A DNA stretch of 64,000 bases from Pseudomonas lurida (GCF_002563895.1 NZ_PDJB01000001.1:5005501-5069500); one strand, 5' to 3'; counted from the stretch's first letter, positions 30,026-42,411 are shown. Numbers and translations are program-made. Notes: generated from the sequence alone by a model not told the origin.

Positions 30026-32062
30026 ATGCCGCTGCGCCAGCGTCTTGAAAACCTACCGGTCGGGCAGAAACTGCTGGCCGCCCTGCTGGTGCTGTTGACC
30101 ACCGTACTGCTGGTGGCCAACCTGACCTTTATCAGCGCCGCCTACTGGATCTCCCAGGAAAGCATGGCCCCCCAGGCCTTGCAGGCCATTGGTCGCCTGG
30201 TGTCCAACCCCGCGCTCGCCGCCGAAGCCCTCGAGTCGCCCGCCAAGGCGCAAGCCTTGCTCAATGAGCTGACCAGTTATTCCCCCTTGCGCGCCGCCGC
30301 CCTGTACGACGGTGAAGGCAACCGCCTGGCGCAGATGCAACACGGCGACCGCCTGCACCTGCCCGACAACTACCGGCATATCGAAGCCTGGCGTGTCACT
30401 GAGTTTCGCAGCAACCAGATCATCACCTTGCCCCGCGCAGGGCAGCCGTCCGGGCATCTGCTGCTGGTGGCCAGTAGCGAGCTGCCGGTGGCGTTCTATA
30501 CCGGCACGCTGACGGCCAGCCTGGGCATCCTGATTTTCAGCGTGTTGTTGTGGCTGGTCATCGCCCGCCAGATCAAACGCCTGATCACCCGGCCGATCCA
30601 CGAACTGGAAGAGTTGTCGCGCCAGGTCACCCGCGAAGAGAACTACGCCCTGCGCGCCGGCCGTGGCAACCACGATGAAATCGGCAGCCTGGCCGAAGCC
30701 TTCAACACCATGCTGTCGCGCATCGAAGCCCGCGAGCAGCAGCTCAAGCGCGCACGGGATGACTCCCAGGCGGCCTATGACCAGGCACAAGGCTTGGCCG
30801 AAGAGACGCGCCACACCAACCGCAAGCTGGAGCTTGAAGTCCAGGTTCGCAGCAAGATCGAGAAAAAACTCACCGGTTTCCAGAATTACCTGAACAGCAT
30901 CATCGACTCGATGCCCTCGGCACTGATCGCCCTGGATGAACAACTCTACGTCACCCAATGGAACCAGGAAGCCAGTGCGCTATCCGGCACACGCCTGGAC
31001 GAAGCCCTGAACCAGCCTATCTACCTGGCGTTCCAGCCGCTCAAGCCTTACTTGCCGCAGATCAGGGCAGCGGTCGAGCAACACACCGTGGAGCGGATCG
31101 AGCGGGTCACATGGTTCAAGGACGACGAAGCCAAGCACTACGCGCTCACCTTCTACCCACTGATGGGCGGCGCCGGGCGTGGCGTGGTGATCCGTATCGA
31201 TGACATCACCCAGCGGTTGTCCCTGGAAGAAATGATGGTGCAGTCGGAAAAAATGCTCTCCGTGGGGGGCCTGGCCGCCGGCATGGCCCACGAGATCAAC
31301 AACCCGCTGGGGGCGATCCTGCATAACGTGCAGAACATTCGCCGCCGTCTGTCTCCCGACCTGCCCAAGAACCTGGAACACGCTGAGCAGGCAGGCATCG
31401 CGCTGGAGACGGTCAACCACTACCTGCAAAGCCGCGAAGTGCCGCAACTGCTCGATGGCATCCAGCAAGCCGGGGCACGGGCGGCGAAAATCGTCACCCA
31501 CATGCTCAGCTTCAGTCGCCGCAGCAATCGGCAGATGGCACCGTGCGACTTACCGGCGCTGATCGACCAGGCGGTGGAAATCGCCGGTAACGACTTCGAC
31601 CTGACCATTGGCTTTGACTTCAAGGGCCAGGCGATCATCCGCCAGTTCGATCCCCAACTGGGCCCGGTACCTGGCACCGCCAACGAACTGGAACAGGTCC
31701 TGCTCAACCTGCTGAAAAACGCCGCCCAGGCCATCCACCTGCGTGAAGATGACAGCGAGCCGGGGCGCATTATCCTGCGTACTCGCCTCAACCCGCCGTG
31801 GGCGGAGATACAAGTGGAAGACAATGGCATCGGTATGAGCGAAAACGTGCGCAAACGCACCTTCGAGCCGTTCTTTACCACCAAGGAAATCGGCCAGGGC
31901 ACCGGGCTTGGGTTGTCGGTGTCGTATTTCATCATCACCAACAACCACAAGGGCCAGATGGAAGTGCACTCGACCCTCGGCCAAGGCACTTGCTTCACCC
32001 TGCGCCTGCCCCTGGCCGGCAGCCAACTGCCACCTTACGAACTCACGCAACTGGAGCAATGA
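30026..32062 (+). CDS. Membrane sensor histidine kinase (HAMP-PAS-HisKA-HATPase)
   Basis: A 678-residue inner-membrane kinase. Helices at about residues 15-40 and 160-180 border a periplasmic sensor domain of about 120 residues. A HAMP linker (about 180-235) leads to a coiled coil, then a PAS domain (about 285-390) and the transmitter. The phosphorylated histidine is His422 in GMAHEINNPLGAILHN. The N box is LLNLLKNAAQAI and the G boxes are DNGIGMSE and GQGTGLGLSVS. No response regulator is adjacent, so it is an orphan. It corresponds in order to PAO1 PA4398, linked to swarming in that species by recollection. Its stop overlaps the next gene region. Confidence 0.93.
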   Translation: MPLRQRLENLPVGQKLLAALLVLLTTVLLVANLTFISAAYWISQESMAPQALQAIGRLVSNPALAAEALESPAKAQALLNELTSYSPLRAAALYDGEGNRLAQMQHGDRLHLPDNYRHIEAWRVTEFRSNQIITLPRAGQPSGHLLLVASSELPVAFYTGTLTASLGILIFSVLLWLVIARQIKRLITRPIHELEELSRQVTREENYALRAGRGNHDEIGSLAEAFNTMLSRIEAREQQLKRARDDSQAAYDQAQGLAEETRHTNRKLELEVQVRSKIEKKLTGFQNYLNSIIDSMPSALIALDEQLYVTQWNQEASALSGTRLDEALNQPIYLAFQPLKPYLPQIRAAVEQHTVERIERVTWFKDDEAKHYALTFYPLMGGAGRGVVIRIDDITQRLSLEEMMVQSEKMLSVGGLAAGMAHEINNPLGAILHNVQNIRRRLSPDLPKNLEHAEQAGIALETVNHYLQSREVPQLLDGIQQAGARAAKIVTHMLSFSRRSNRQMAPCDLPALIDQAVEIAGNDFDLTIGFDFKGQAIIRQFDPQLGPVPGTANELEQVLLNLLKNAAQAIHLREDDSEPGRIILRTRLNPPWAEIQVEDNGIGMSENVRKRTFEPFFTTKEIGQGTGLGLSVSYFIITNNHKGQMEVHSTLGQGTCFTLRLPLAGSQLPPYELTQLEQ

Positions 32063-32064
32063 CC

Positions 32065-32643
32065 ATGGGCTTTCGCCTGTCGAAGATCTACACCCGCACC
32101 GGTGACAAAGGCGAGACTGGCCTGGGCGACGGCCGTCGCGTGCCCAAGGACCACCCACGGGTGGAAGCGATTGGTGAAGTGGACACGCTGAACAGTCAGC
32201 TGGGATTGTTGCTGGCCACTCTGGAAGAACAGAGCGGCAAGCATCCAGCACTCACGGATGTGATCGAAGTGCTGACGCCTTGCCAGCATCGCTTGTTCGA
32301 CCTCGGCGGTGAGCTGGCAATGCCGGTGTACAAGGCGTTGAATGCCGCAGAGGTGGATCGATTGGAGGCCGCGATTGACCGCTGGAATGAGGAAGTGGGG
32401 CCGCTGGAGAACTTCATCTTGCCCGGTGGCTCGGCGTTGATCGCCCAAGCCCATGTGTGCCGCAGCCTGGCGCGCAGTGCAGAGCGTAGGTGCCAGCATT
32501 TGAACGCGATTGAGCCGTTGGAGGGCGTGGGGTTGGCGTATATCAATCGGTTATCGGACTTATTGTTCGTGGCCGCCAGGGTGATCGCCAGGCGCCAGGG
32601 TGTGGCCGAAGTGTTGTGGCAAGCTGCCGCCAAGCCACACTGA
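32065..32643 (+). CDS. Cob(I)alamin adenosyltransferase, PduO type
   Basis: The enzyme adenosylates cob(I)alamin with ATP to make coenzyme B12. The protein has 192 residues from MGFRLSKIYTRTGDKGETGL, whose TRTGDKG and GDGRRV motifs bind ATP. The conserved FILPGGSALIAQAHVCRSLARSAERR segment forms the remaining active site. A second ATG six bases upstream would overlap the kinase stop by four bases, but the GGAG site is better spaced for 32065. The gene directly follows the sensor kinase and is probably translated with it. Confidence 0.94.
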   Translation: MGFRLSKIYTRTGDKGETGLGDGRRVPKDHPRVEAIGEVDTLNSQLGLLLATLEEQSGKHPALTDVIEVLTPCQHRLFDLGGELAMPVYKALNAAEVDRLEAAIDRWNEEVGPLENFILPGGSALIAQAHVCRSLARSAERRCQHLNAIEPLEGVGLAYINRLSDLLFVAARVIARRQGVAEVLWQAAAKPH

Positions 32644-32671
32644 TGCGTCTAAGTTGAATGACAGGGCCTAA

Positions 32672-32742
32672 TCGGGGGCAAGCCCCCTCCCACACTTGAA
32701 TGTGTTCACACGTCAAATGGGAGAGCTGGCTTGCCTGCGAAG
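32672..32742. repeat. REP pair in tail-to-tail arrangement
   Basis: GGGGGCAAGCCCCCTCCCAC (32674-32693) is followed by TGGGAGAGCTGGCTTGCCTG. The two copies point away from each other, unlike most pairs in this window, where the CCCAC tails face outward. The core is degenerate. Confidence 0.65.
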
Positions 32743-32760
32743 AGGCCCTTCAGAACAACA

Positions 32761-33705
32761 TCAAACCTCAGGCCAGAACGCCCGGATCCCTGCGACACCC
32801 TGAGCCCCGGTTTCCCAAGCCTTCTCCCGATCAGCCGGCCCTACCCCGCCCAGCAGAAACACCGGCTTGCTGAACCCGCGGATCAATTCTGCCGCCTGCT
32901 CCCAACCCAACGGTTGCGCATCGGGATGCGTCTGGGTCGGCTGCACCGGCGACAACGTGACAAAATCCACGTCCATCATTTCCGCCAATGCCAGTTCCTC
33001 AGCGTTGTGGCACGAGGCCGCCAGCCAGCGATCTTTTGGCAGTGGCCGTCCCTTGCTGGCGTATTTACGCAGTTGCGCGGCCGTCATGTGCCAACCCGCT
33101 GCTGGAAAATCCCCCAGCCATTCAAACGGCCCCTTGAGCATCAGTTGCGCCTTGCCCGCGCACAGCCCCACCGCATCGACCGCAAGGTCACGGTACTTGG
33201 GGTCATAGCCGTTGGGCGCGCGCAGTTGCACCAGCTTGATGCCGCCAGCAATGGCTTTCTGGATACCGCGCAGTAACGTCGGGGGTTCCAGCTCGCCCGG
33301 CGTGACCAGGTACTCGGCAGGCAGGCGCGCGGCCGCAACGATCGGCGCGTTGGCCGCCGGGAACTCATAGTTGAGCAGATCCCGAGGGGCAACCCATTCC
33401 AACGGCTGCCCTTCGACACCATGGGGCTCGCCGGTAAAGGCCGAGACTTCCCAGACATCCAGCAACACCTGCTTGTCCGGGTAGTCATGTTGCACCTTGA
33501 TCAGCGGCCGCGCGGTAGTGACCTGGATCCCCAGTTCTTCCTGCAGTTCGCGGGACAGGGCACTGGCGACCGATTCATCGGCCTCCACCTTGCCCCCGGG
33601 AAACTCCCAGAGGCCGCCCTGGTGCTGGGTATCGGCACGGCGCGCCAGCAGGATCCTGCCGTCGACACCGCGGATCACCGCTGCTGCTACATGCACTCGT
33701 TTCAC
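32761..33705 (-). CDS. Nudix hydrolase fused to a thiamine-phosphate-synthase-like domain
   Basis: A 314-residue two-domain protein. The start is a GTG (VKRVHVAAAVIRG) preceded by a GAGG site at a spacing of 9; no ATG is available nearby. Residues 1-130 form a MutT-type Nudix fold with a perfect Nudix box at residues 38-60 (G in GGKVEAD, E in DES, RELQEELG). Residues about 155-314 resemble ThiE/TenI barrels (VQLRAP, CHNAEELALAEMMDVDFVTL, PVFLLGGVGP, GAQGVAGIRAFWP), but the usual INDR and HLGQ metal and pyrophosphate motifs of ThiE are missing. It follows argJ by 20 bp, an order also known in other pseudomonads. Confidence 0.88.
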   Translation of the reverse strand: MKRVHVAAAVIRGVDGRILLARRADTQHQGGLWEFPGGKVEADESVASALSRELQEELGIQVTTARPLIKVQHDYPDKQVLLDVWEVSAFTGEPHGVEGQPLEWVAPRDLLNYEFPAANAPIVAAARLPAEYLVTPGELEPPTLLRGIQKAIAGGIKLVQLRAPNGYDPKYRDLAVDAVGLCAGKAQLMLKGPFEWLGDFPAAGWHMTAAQLRKYASKGRPLPKDRWLAASCHNAEELALAEMMDVDFVTLSPVQPTQTHPDAQPLGWEQAAELIRGFSKPVFLLGGVGPADREKAWETGAQGVAGIRAFWPEV

Positions 33706-33725
33706 CGCGCTTTTCCTCTTGGCTG

Positions 33726-34943
33726 TCAGGTACGGTATTCCGCGTTGATCTTCACGTATTCGTGGGACAGGTCGGTCGTCCAGATGGTTTCGCTGCACGC
33801 GCCGCGACCCAGCTCGATGCGGATGGTGATTTCTTCTTGCTGCATCACCGCCGAGCCCTGGGCTTCGGTGTAGGTCTCGGCACGGGCACCACGGCTGGCG
33901 ATGCACACGTCACCGAGGAACACGTCGATCTTGCTCACGTCCAGGTCCGGCACGCCGGCACGGCCGACGGCTGCCAGGATGCGGCCCCAGTTCGGGTCCG
34001 AGGCGAACAGTGCGGTCTTGATCAGCGGCGAGTGAGCCACGGTGTAACCAACATCCAGGCATTCCTGGTGATTGCCGCCGCCATTGACTTCAACCGTTAC
34101 GAATTTGGTCGCGCCTTCGCCGTCGCGCACGATGGCCTGGGCCACCTCCATGCACACTTCGAACACGGCCTGCTTCAACGCCGCGAACAGCGGGCCGCTG
34201 GCCTCGGTGATCTCCGGCAGGTTGGCCTGGCCAGTGGCGATCAGCATGCAGCAGTCGTTGGTCGAGGTGTCGCCATCGATGGTGATGCGGTTGAACGATT
34301 TATTGGCACCGTCCAGGATCAGGCTGTGCAGCACATCGCGGGAGACTTTGGCGTCGGTGGCGATATAACCAAGCATGGTGGCCATGTTCGGACGGATCAT
34401 GCCGGCGCCCTTGCTGATGCCGGTCACGGTGACGGTCACGCCATCGTGCACGAACTGGCGGCTCGCGCCTTTTGGCAAGGTGTCAGTGGTCATGATGCCA
34501 GTAGCAGCGGCCGCCCAGTTATCCACAGACAGGTCGTCCAGCGCGGCTTGCAGTGCGCCTTCGATTTTTTCCACAGGCAGCGGCTCACCGATGACGCCGG
34601 TGGAGTATGGCAGCACTTGGCTGGCGTCCACGCCGGCCAATTGGGCCAGCTTCGCGCAGGTGCGCGCGGCTGCCACCAGGCCCGGTTCGCCGGTGCCGGC
34701 GTTGGCATTGCCGGTGTTGGTCAGCAGGTAACGGATCGTGCCGGCCACGCGTTGCTTGGCCAGGATCACCGGCGCAGCGCAGAACGCGTTGAGGGTGAAC
34801 ACACCGGCGACGGTCGAGCCTTCGGCACAGCGCATCACCACCACATCCTTGCGCCCTGCGCGCTTGATGCCGGCCGAAGCGATACCGAGTTCGAAACCGG
34901 CAACCGGGTGCAATGTGGGCAACGGACCAAGACCAACAGCCAT
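33726..34943 (-). CDS. argJ: Glutamate N-acetyltransferase / amino-acid acetyltransferase
   Basis: ArgJ recycles acetyl groups in arginine synthesis by moving them from N-acetylornithine to glutamate, and can also use acetyl-CoA. The precursor of 405 residues cleaves itself into two chains. The nucleophile is Thr189 in PNMATML, preceded by KGAGMIR. The C-terminal chain ends in NAEYRT. It lies 124 bp after secA, with a terminator in the gap, so it probably has its own promoter, and runs into the Nudix/ThiE gene. Confidence 0.97.
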   Translation of the reverse strand: MAVGLGPLPTLHPVAGFELGIASAGIKRAGRKDVVVMRCAEGSTVAGVFTLNAFCAAPVILAKQRVAGTIRYLLTNTGNANAGTGEPGLVAAARTCAKLAQLAGVDASQVLPYSTGVIGEPLPVEKIEGALQAALDDLSVDNWAAAATGIMTTDTLPKGASRQFVHDGVTVTVTGISKGAGMIRPNMATMLGYIATDAKVSRDVLHSLILDGANKSFNRITIDGDTSTNDCCMLIATGQANLPEITEASGPLFAALKQAVFEVCMEVAQAIVRDGEGATKFVTVEVNGGGNHQECLDVGYTVAHSPLIKTALFASDPNWGRILAAVGRAGVPDLDVSKIDVFLGDVCIASRGARAETYTEAQGSAVMQQEEITIRIELGRGACSETIWTTDLSHEYVKINAEYRT

Positions 34944-35006
34944 GAATGCGCTCCTTAAAAATAGGTGATGTCTGTGCCGGCGTGATTGACGGCGTAATTA
35001 ATGGCA

Positions 35007-35041
35007 AAACGCCGCGACGGCAAAGGCCGGTCGCGGCGCAG
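35007..35041 (-). terminator. Terminator of secA
   Basis: GCCGCGACGGC and GCCGGTCGCGGC form a long GC-rich stem with an AAAG loop, followed on the minus strand by TTTT. It lies between secA and argJ. Confidence 0.75.
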
Positions 35042-35066
35042 GGTGTTGCAGCGTCAGGCAAAAATC

Positions 35067-37802
<2,736 letters not shown>

Positions 37803-38107
37803 ATCGGCAGGTTCTTCCACACATAGGGATGGAGGGCGCACCGTCAGTGGCCCGAGCAGCCCTCACGGCCGCATGCGAACGCGCATTCTACCCGGATTCG
37901 TGGGTGAGGAAAGTGGCGTTGTTCCCCGATGCAGGCATGGGGCTGTGAGAGGGCTTGTTTAAAATAAGGGCTTTTGCCGGAACTTCAACCCATGGAACGC
38001 AGAAGTTACCTATTGATTTTACGCACGACACGCGGTGGATGCATGGCCAGGGGGCCTACAGGCGCTTTCTGCTAAGATGGCCGCTCTGTTACTTAAGGTG
38101 TCCAATA
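37803..38107. other. Divergent gap between secA and dciA
   Basis: The 305-bp gap carries promoters for both genes. I see AT-rich blocks around 37956-37970 and a TAAGAT-like -10 sequence near 38074, but no well-formed sigma-70 pair. No upstream secM-type coding sequence is evident. Confidence 0.45.
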
Positions 38108-38563
38108 ATGGCATTTCGCCCCCTGACAGCCCGTGCACCCGCCGTGTTGCTTCGCGATGCCAAGCCGCTGAAAGCCATCTTTGGCCATGCGAAACGCTTG
38201 GGCCAGTTGCAACGCCTGCTCGAAAGCCAGCTGCAACCGGCCGCGCGCGAACATTGCCGCGTGGCGTCGTGGCGTGAAGGTCACCTGCTGCTCATTGTCA
38301 CGGATGGCCACTGGGCTACGCGTTTGCGCTATCAGCAAAAACGCTTGCAGCGCCAATTGATGGCCTTTGATGAATTCGCCGGGCTGACACGCATTCAGTT
38401 CAAGGTACAGCCGCCCACCACCCTGCCTGGCGTGGTGGAACATACTCATGATCTTTCGACGACTGCGGCCGAAACCATTCAGGCAACCGCCGACGGGATC
38501 AGCAACCCAGCCTTGCGCGCGGCGCTCGAAAGACTGGCGGCCCACGCCAAGCCCAAGCCCTGA
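38108..38563 (+). CDS. dciA: DciA-type helicase-loading protein (DUF721)
   Basis: A 151-residue protein of the DUF721 family, members of which act with DnaB in replication initiation in bacteria that lack DnaC. The start MAFRPLTARAPAVLLRDAK is chosen by family alignment; upstream frames are untranslated. The domain spans residues about 20-110 and includes LKAIFGHAKRLGQLQRLL and ATRLRYQQKRLQRQL; the alanine-rich C-terminus is probably flexible. It is convergent with the HerA-like gene, with four bases between. Confidence 0.87.
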   Translation: MAFRPLTARAPAVLLRDAKPLKAIFGHAKRLGQLQRLLESQLQPAAREHCRVASWREGHLLLIVTDGHWATRLRYQQKRLQRQLMAFDEFAGLTRIQFKVQPPTTLPGVVEHTHDLSTTAAETIQATADGISNPALRAALERLAAHAKPKP

Positions 38564-38567
38564 CCCG

Positions 38568-40058
38568 CTATTTGCGCTTGCTACCGCCCAACAGCGACCC
38601 CAACAAGCCACGCACCAGTTGCCGCCCCATCTGATTGGCGGCTTGCTGCATCGCGGACTTCAGCGCCTTGCCCGCCGTCGTGCCCAGGAACGCCCCGGCT
38701 TTGTCGGTGAAACTCGGTTCGTCGCTGGCCGGCTTGGCCTCGTCTGTTGGCCCCAGCGCCTTGCGTGACATCAGCACTTCATAAGCCGATTCGCGGTCGA
38801 TGGGCTTGTCATAACGCCCCTGCAACGTTGAACTGGCCACCAGCGCAGCGCGTTCGACGTCGCTGAGCGGGCCAATCCGCGATTGCGGCGGTGCAACCAA
38901 TACGCGCTGGACGACTTCCGGCGTGCCCTTTTCCTGCAACGTGCCCACCAAGGCCTCCCCCGTGCCCAGCTCGGTCAATACCGACAAGGCATCAAATGCC
39001 GGGTTTGGCCGAAACCCGTCCGCTACGGCGCGCAGGGATTTCTGTTCCTTGGTCGTGAACGCCCGCAGGCCATGCTGGATGCGCAGGCCGAGCTGGGCCA
39101 GCACGCTGTCCGGCAGGTCGCCTGGGGATTGGGTGACAAAATACACCCCCACGCCCTTGGAGCGAATCAGCCGTACCACTTGTTCAAGACGGTCCTGCAG
39201 CGCCTTGGGCGTGTCGGCGAAGAGTAAATGCGCTTCATCAAAAAACAGCGCCAACAGCGGTTTGTCTGCGTCACCGCGCTCGGGCAACTGTTCGAACAAC
39301 TCCGCCAACAGCCACAGCAGGAACGTCGCGTACACCTTCGGCGCCTCGTGCACCAGCCGGCTGGCGTCCAGCAGGTGGATGCGCCCGCGCCCGTCGCCGG
39401 CAGGTTGCAGGATATCTTCCAACTGCAGGGCCGGCTCGCCGAACAAGGCTTCAGCACCCTGCTGTTCCAATACCGCCAGACGACGCAACAGCGCCTGGCT
39501 GGAACCGGTGGTCATCAGCGCCGCATCTTCTCCGAGCAACTCCGGGTGATAGCGCAGGTGGTTGAGGAGCGCCTTGAGGTCCTTGAGGTCCAGCAACAGC
39601 AGGCCTTCGCGATCCGCGACCTTGAAGGCTGCGTACAGGGCCGACTGCTGGCTGTCGGTGAGTTCCAGCAGGCTGCCCAGCAACAACGGGCCCATTTCGC
39701 TGATGGTGGTGCGCAACGGATGACCGGACTGCCCGTGAATATCCCACAGCGTGACCGGGTAGGCCTTGGCCGTGTAATTGAGGAAGGGCATGCCGGCGAT
39801 ACGCTCGGCAACCTTGCCTTGAGGATTTGCCGCAGCCCCCAGGCCGCACAGGTCACCCTTGATGTCCGCGGCAAATACGGCCACACCGGCATCACTGAAG
39901 GCTTCTGCCAGGCGTTGCAACGTGACGGTCTTGCCCGTGCCGGTGGCGCCGGCGATCAACCCGTGACGGTTGGCCAGGCGCAGGGCCTGGGCAATAGGCT
40001 GGCCGGAGAGGTCGGCACCGATAAGCAGTTGTGTGGAGTCAGGCATTTCGTCACCCAT
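38568..40058 (-). CDS. HerA-like ATPase (DUF853)
   Basis: A 496-residue P-loop ATPase related to the HerA/FtsK superfamily and to E. coli YjgR. Walker A is GATGTGKTVTL (about residues 36-46) and Walker B is LALFFDEAHLLF (about 260-271), followed by the sensor VYFVTQSPGDLP. The C-terminal 80 residues are Lys/Gly rich and end in SLLGGSKRK. The start could be MGDEMPDS or the internal MPDSTQLL. No NurA-like nuclease is adjacent, so a DNA-end role is not indicated. The biological function is unknown. Confidence 0.9.
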   Translation of the reverse strand: MGDEMPDSTQLLIGADLSGQPIAQALRLANRHGLIAGATGTGKTVTLQRLAEAFSDAGVAVFAADIKGDLCGLGAAANPQGKVAERIAGMPFLNYTAKAYPVTLWDIHGQSGHPLRTTISEMGPLLLGSLLELTDSQQSALYAAFKVADREGLLLLDLKDLKALLNHLRYHPELLGEDAALMTTGSSQALLRRLAVLEQQGAEALFGEPALQLEDILQPAGDGRGRIHLLDASRLVHEAPKVYATFLLWLLAELFEQLPERGDADKPLLALFFDEAHLLFADTPKALQDRLEQVVRLIRSKGVGVYFVTQSPGDLPDSVLAQLGLRIQHGLRAFTTKEQKSLRAVADGFRPNPAFDALSVLTELGTGEALVGTLQEKGTPEVVQRVLVAPPQSRIGPLSDVERAALVASSTLQGRYDKPIDRESAYEVLMSRKALGPTDEAKPASDEPSFTDKAGAFLGTTAGKALKSAMQQAANQMGRQLVRGLLGSLLGGSKRK

Positions 40059-40250
40059 GGTTAATCTTTAGTGTCGCCAGGTCGATACAGGCAGATGTGA
40101 GACCCACAAAGTCTAAAAATAGGTCAGATAGTTCCTACAGGGACCCACAGAGCTATCACAAGAAGTATCACACCTTTTTTGACGCTGCCATTTTGCGCCT
40201 CCCATAAGGACGCGCTTCGGATATTAAGACCTTAGCGGACCCTACAAGCC

Positions 40251-42140
40251 ATGAATAAAAATCTGCGCTTCAGCCACAAAATCCTGCTTGCAGCCTCCCT
40301 TATCGTCATCGCCGCTTTCGCGCTATTTACCCTCTATAACGACTACCTGCAACGCAACGCGATTCGCGACGATCTCAACAACTACCTGCATGAAATGGGG
40401 GATGTCACCGCCAGCAACATTCAAACCTGGCTCACCGGGCGCATTGCCCTGGTGGAAAACGCCGCACAAAACATCGCCATCAACCCCGAGCCCTCCGCGG
40501 TTGCCAGCCTGCTGGAACAGAAAGCCCTGACCTCTTCATTCATGGCAACCTACGTCGGTGACAGCAAGGGCGCATTCACCATCCGCCCTGACACCAAGAT
40601 GCCAGAGGGCTTCGATCCGCGCGTACGGCCCTGGTACAAAGGCGCCCAGAGCAGCAACGGCTCAACCCTGACCGAACCCTATATCGATGCTGCCACCGGC
40701 AAATTGATCATTTCCGTTGCCACGCCCAGCACCCAGGGCACCCAGAGCATCGGCGTGGTCGGTGGCGACCTGAGCCTGCAAACCCTCGTGGACAACATTG
40801 GCGCGCTGAACTTCGGCGGCATGGGCTATGCGTTCCTGGTCAGTGCCGATGGCAAGGTACTGGTACACCCGGACAAAAACCTGGTGATGAAGACCCTGGC
40901 TGACGTGTACCCGAACAACACCCCGAAAATCAGTGCAGACTTCAGCCAAGTCGAAGCCAACGGCAAGGACACTATCGTGACCTTTACGCCGATCAAGGGC
41001 TTGCCCTCGGTGAACTGGTACCTCGGTATTGCAGTAGATAAAGACAAATCCTTCGCCATGCTCAGCGAATTCCGCACCTCGGCGGTCATCGCCACGATCA
41101 TTGCCGTGGTCATCATCATCGCGCTGCTCGGCATGCTGATCCGCGTACTCCTGCAACCGTTGCATGTGATGACCCGTGCCATGCAGGACATCGCCGACGG
41201 CGAGGGCGACCTTACACGCCGCCTGACGATCCAGAATCACGATGAATTCGGCACACTGGGTAACGCCTTCAACCGGTTCGTGGAGCGTATTCATACGTCG
41301 ATCCGCGAAGTTTCCTCGGCCACCGAACAGGTCAATGAGGTGGCACTGCGCGTGGTCAGTGCGTCCAACTCGTCGATGGTCAACTCCGACGAGCAGGCCA
41401 ACCGAACCAACAGCGTTGCCGCCGCGATCAATCAATTGGGGGCCGCGGCCCAGGAAATCGCACGCAATGCCGCGCAGGCCTCCCATCAGGCCAGCGACGC
41501 ACGGCACCTGGCTGAAGACGGCCAGCAAGTGGTAGAGCGCAATATCAAGGCGATGAACCAGCTGTCCGCGATGATCAGCGCCTCCAGCAGCAATATCGAA
41601 GCGCTCAATAGCAAGACGGTGAATATCGGCCAGATTCTCGAGGTGATCACCAGCATTTCCCAACAGACCAACCTGCTGGCACTCAACGCCGCGATTGAAG
41701 CGGCCCGCGCCGGGGAAGCCGGGCGCGGTTTTGCAGTGGTCGCGGATGAAGTGCGCAACCTGGCGCATCGCACTCAGGAATCGGCGCAACAAGTGCAGAA
41801 GATGATCGAGGAGCTGCAAGTCGGCGCCCGGGAGTCGGTGAGCACCATGAGTGAAAGCCAGCGCCACAGCCTCGACAGCGTGGACATTGCCAACCTGGCC
41901 GGTGAACGCCTCAACAGCGTGACCCAACGCATCGGCGAGATCGATGGCATGAACCAGTCGGTCGCCACCGCCACGGAAGAACAAACCTCAGTGGTGGAGT
42001 CGATCAACATGGACATTACCGAGATCAATACCCTTAATCAGGAAGGCGTGGAAAACCTGCACTCCACCCTGCGCGCCTGTTCCGACCTGGAGCAGCAAGC
42101 CGCGCGATTGAAGCAACTGGTGGGCAGTTTCCGGATCTGA
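40251..42140 (+). CDS. Methyl-accepting chemotaxis protein with dCache amino-acid sensor
   Basis: A 629-residue chemoreceptor. TM1 lies at about residues 11-31, a double Cache periplasmic domain at 35-270, TM2 at about 278-298, HAMP at 300-352 and the signalling hairpin at 390-620, with the tip [18 protein letters not shown]. In the sensor, Arg126, Trp128, Tyr129, Tyr144, Asp146 and Asp173 match the amino-acid-binding dCache_1AA motif of PctA-type receptors; the usual Tyr121 is Phe. It has no CheR-binding pentapeptide at its C-terminus (GSFRI). The ligands are probably one or more L-amino acids. Confidence 0.95.
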   Translation: MNKNLRFSHKILLAASLIVIAAFALFTLYNDYLQRNAIRDDLNNYLHEMGDVTASNIQTWLTGRIALVENAAQNIAINPEPSAVASLLEQKALTSSFMATYVGDSKGAFTIRPDTKMPEGFDPRVRPWYKGAQSSNGSTLTEPYIDAATGKLIISVATPSTQGTQSIGVVGGDLSLQTLVDNIGALNFGGMGYAFLVSADGKVLVHPDKNLVMKTLADVYPNNTPKISADFSQVEANGKDTIVTFTPIKGLPSVNWYLGIAVDKDKSFAMLSEFRTSAVIATIIAVVIIIALLGMLIRVLLQPLHVMTRAMQDIADGEGDLTRRLTIQNHDEFGTLGNAFNRFVERIHTSIREVSSATEQVNEVALRVVSASNSSMVNSDEQANRTNSVAAAINQLGAAAQEIARNAAQASHQASDARHLAEDGQQVVERNIKAMNQLSAMISASSSNIEALNSKTVNIGQILEVITSISQQTNLLALNAAIEAARAGEAGRGFAVVADEVRNLAHRTQESAQQVQKMIEELQVGARESVSTMSESQRHSLDSVDIANLAGERLNSVTQRIGEIDGMNQSVATATEEQTSVVESINMDITEINTLNQEGVENLHSTLRACSDLEQQAARLKQLVGSFRI

Positions 42141-42154
42141 TCCTGGGGGGACGA

Positions 42155-42325
42155 TTACTTGCCCTCGGGCTCGAAGTTGCCCCGTTCGCGCTCCCACAAT
42201 TGGGCGGCACCGGGAAAATCGGTGCCGTCATCGTTGTCCAGGTCATCCGGATCAAACCGACTCAGACATCCCTCCCCCACTGTCGCCGGGGCTTTTGATG
42301 TGGCTTTGTCCAGCGGATCACTCAT
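42155..42325 (-). CDS. Small conserved-looking acidic protein, 56 residues
   Basis: A short gene on the minus strand. It begins MSDPLDKATSKAPATVGEG, has an acidic stretch FDPDDLDNDDGTDFPGAAQ and ends WERERGNFEPEGK. A GAGG site lies 8 bases before the ATG. The acidic segment and the FPGAAQLWERE motif look like a conserved Pseudomonas small protein, but I cannot assign a family for certain. It is convergent with the chemoreceptor gene, with 14 bases between. It may be cytoplasmic; no signal or membrane helix is present. Confidence 0.6.
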   Translation of the reverse strand: MSDPLDKATSKAPATVGEGCLSRFDPDDLDNDDGTDFPGAAQLWERERGNFEPEGK

Positions 42326-42351
42326 TGCTCAATCCTCATCGACACGCATAG

Positions 42352-42385
42352 AAAAAGGGCCTGGAACGATTTAACGACCAGGCCC
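42352..42385 (-). terminator. Terminator of purU
   Basis: GGGCCTGG and CCAGGCCC form the stem with a 13-base loop, followed on the minus strand by five T residues. It lies 26 bp after the purU stop. Confidence 0.88.
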
Positions 42386-42411
42386 TTCATTCTTCAATCA
42401 CAACACGTCGG

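Noticed and set aside
38568-40058. HerA-NurA type DNA-end processing or anti-phage system
   Set aside because: Only the ATPase is present; no nuclease gene or other defence partner lies alongside.
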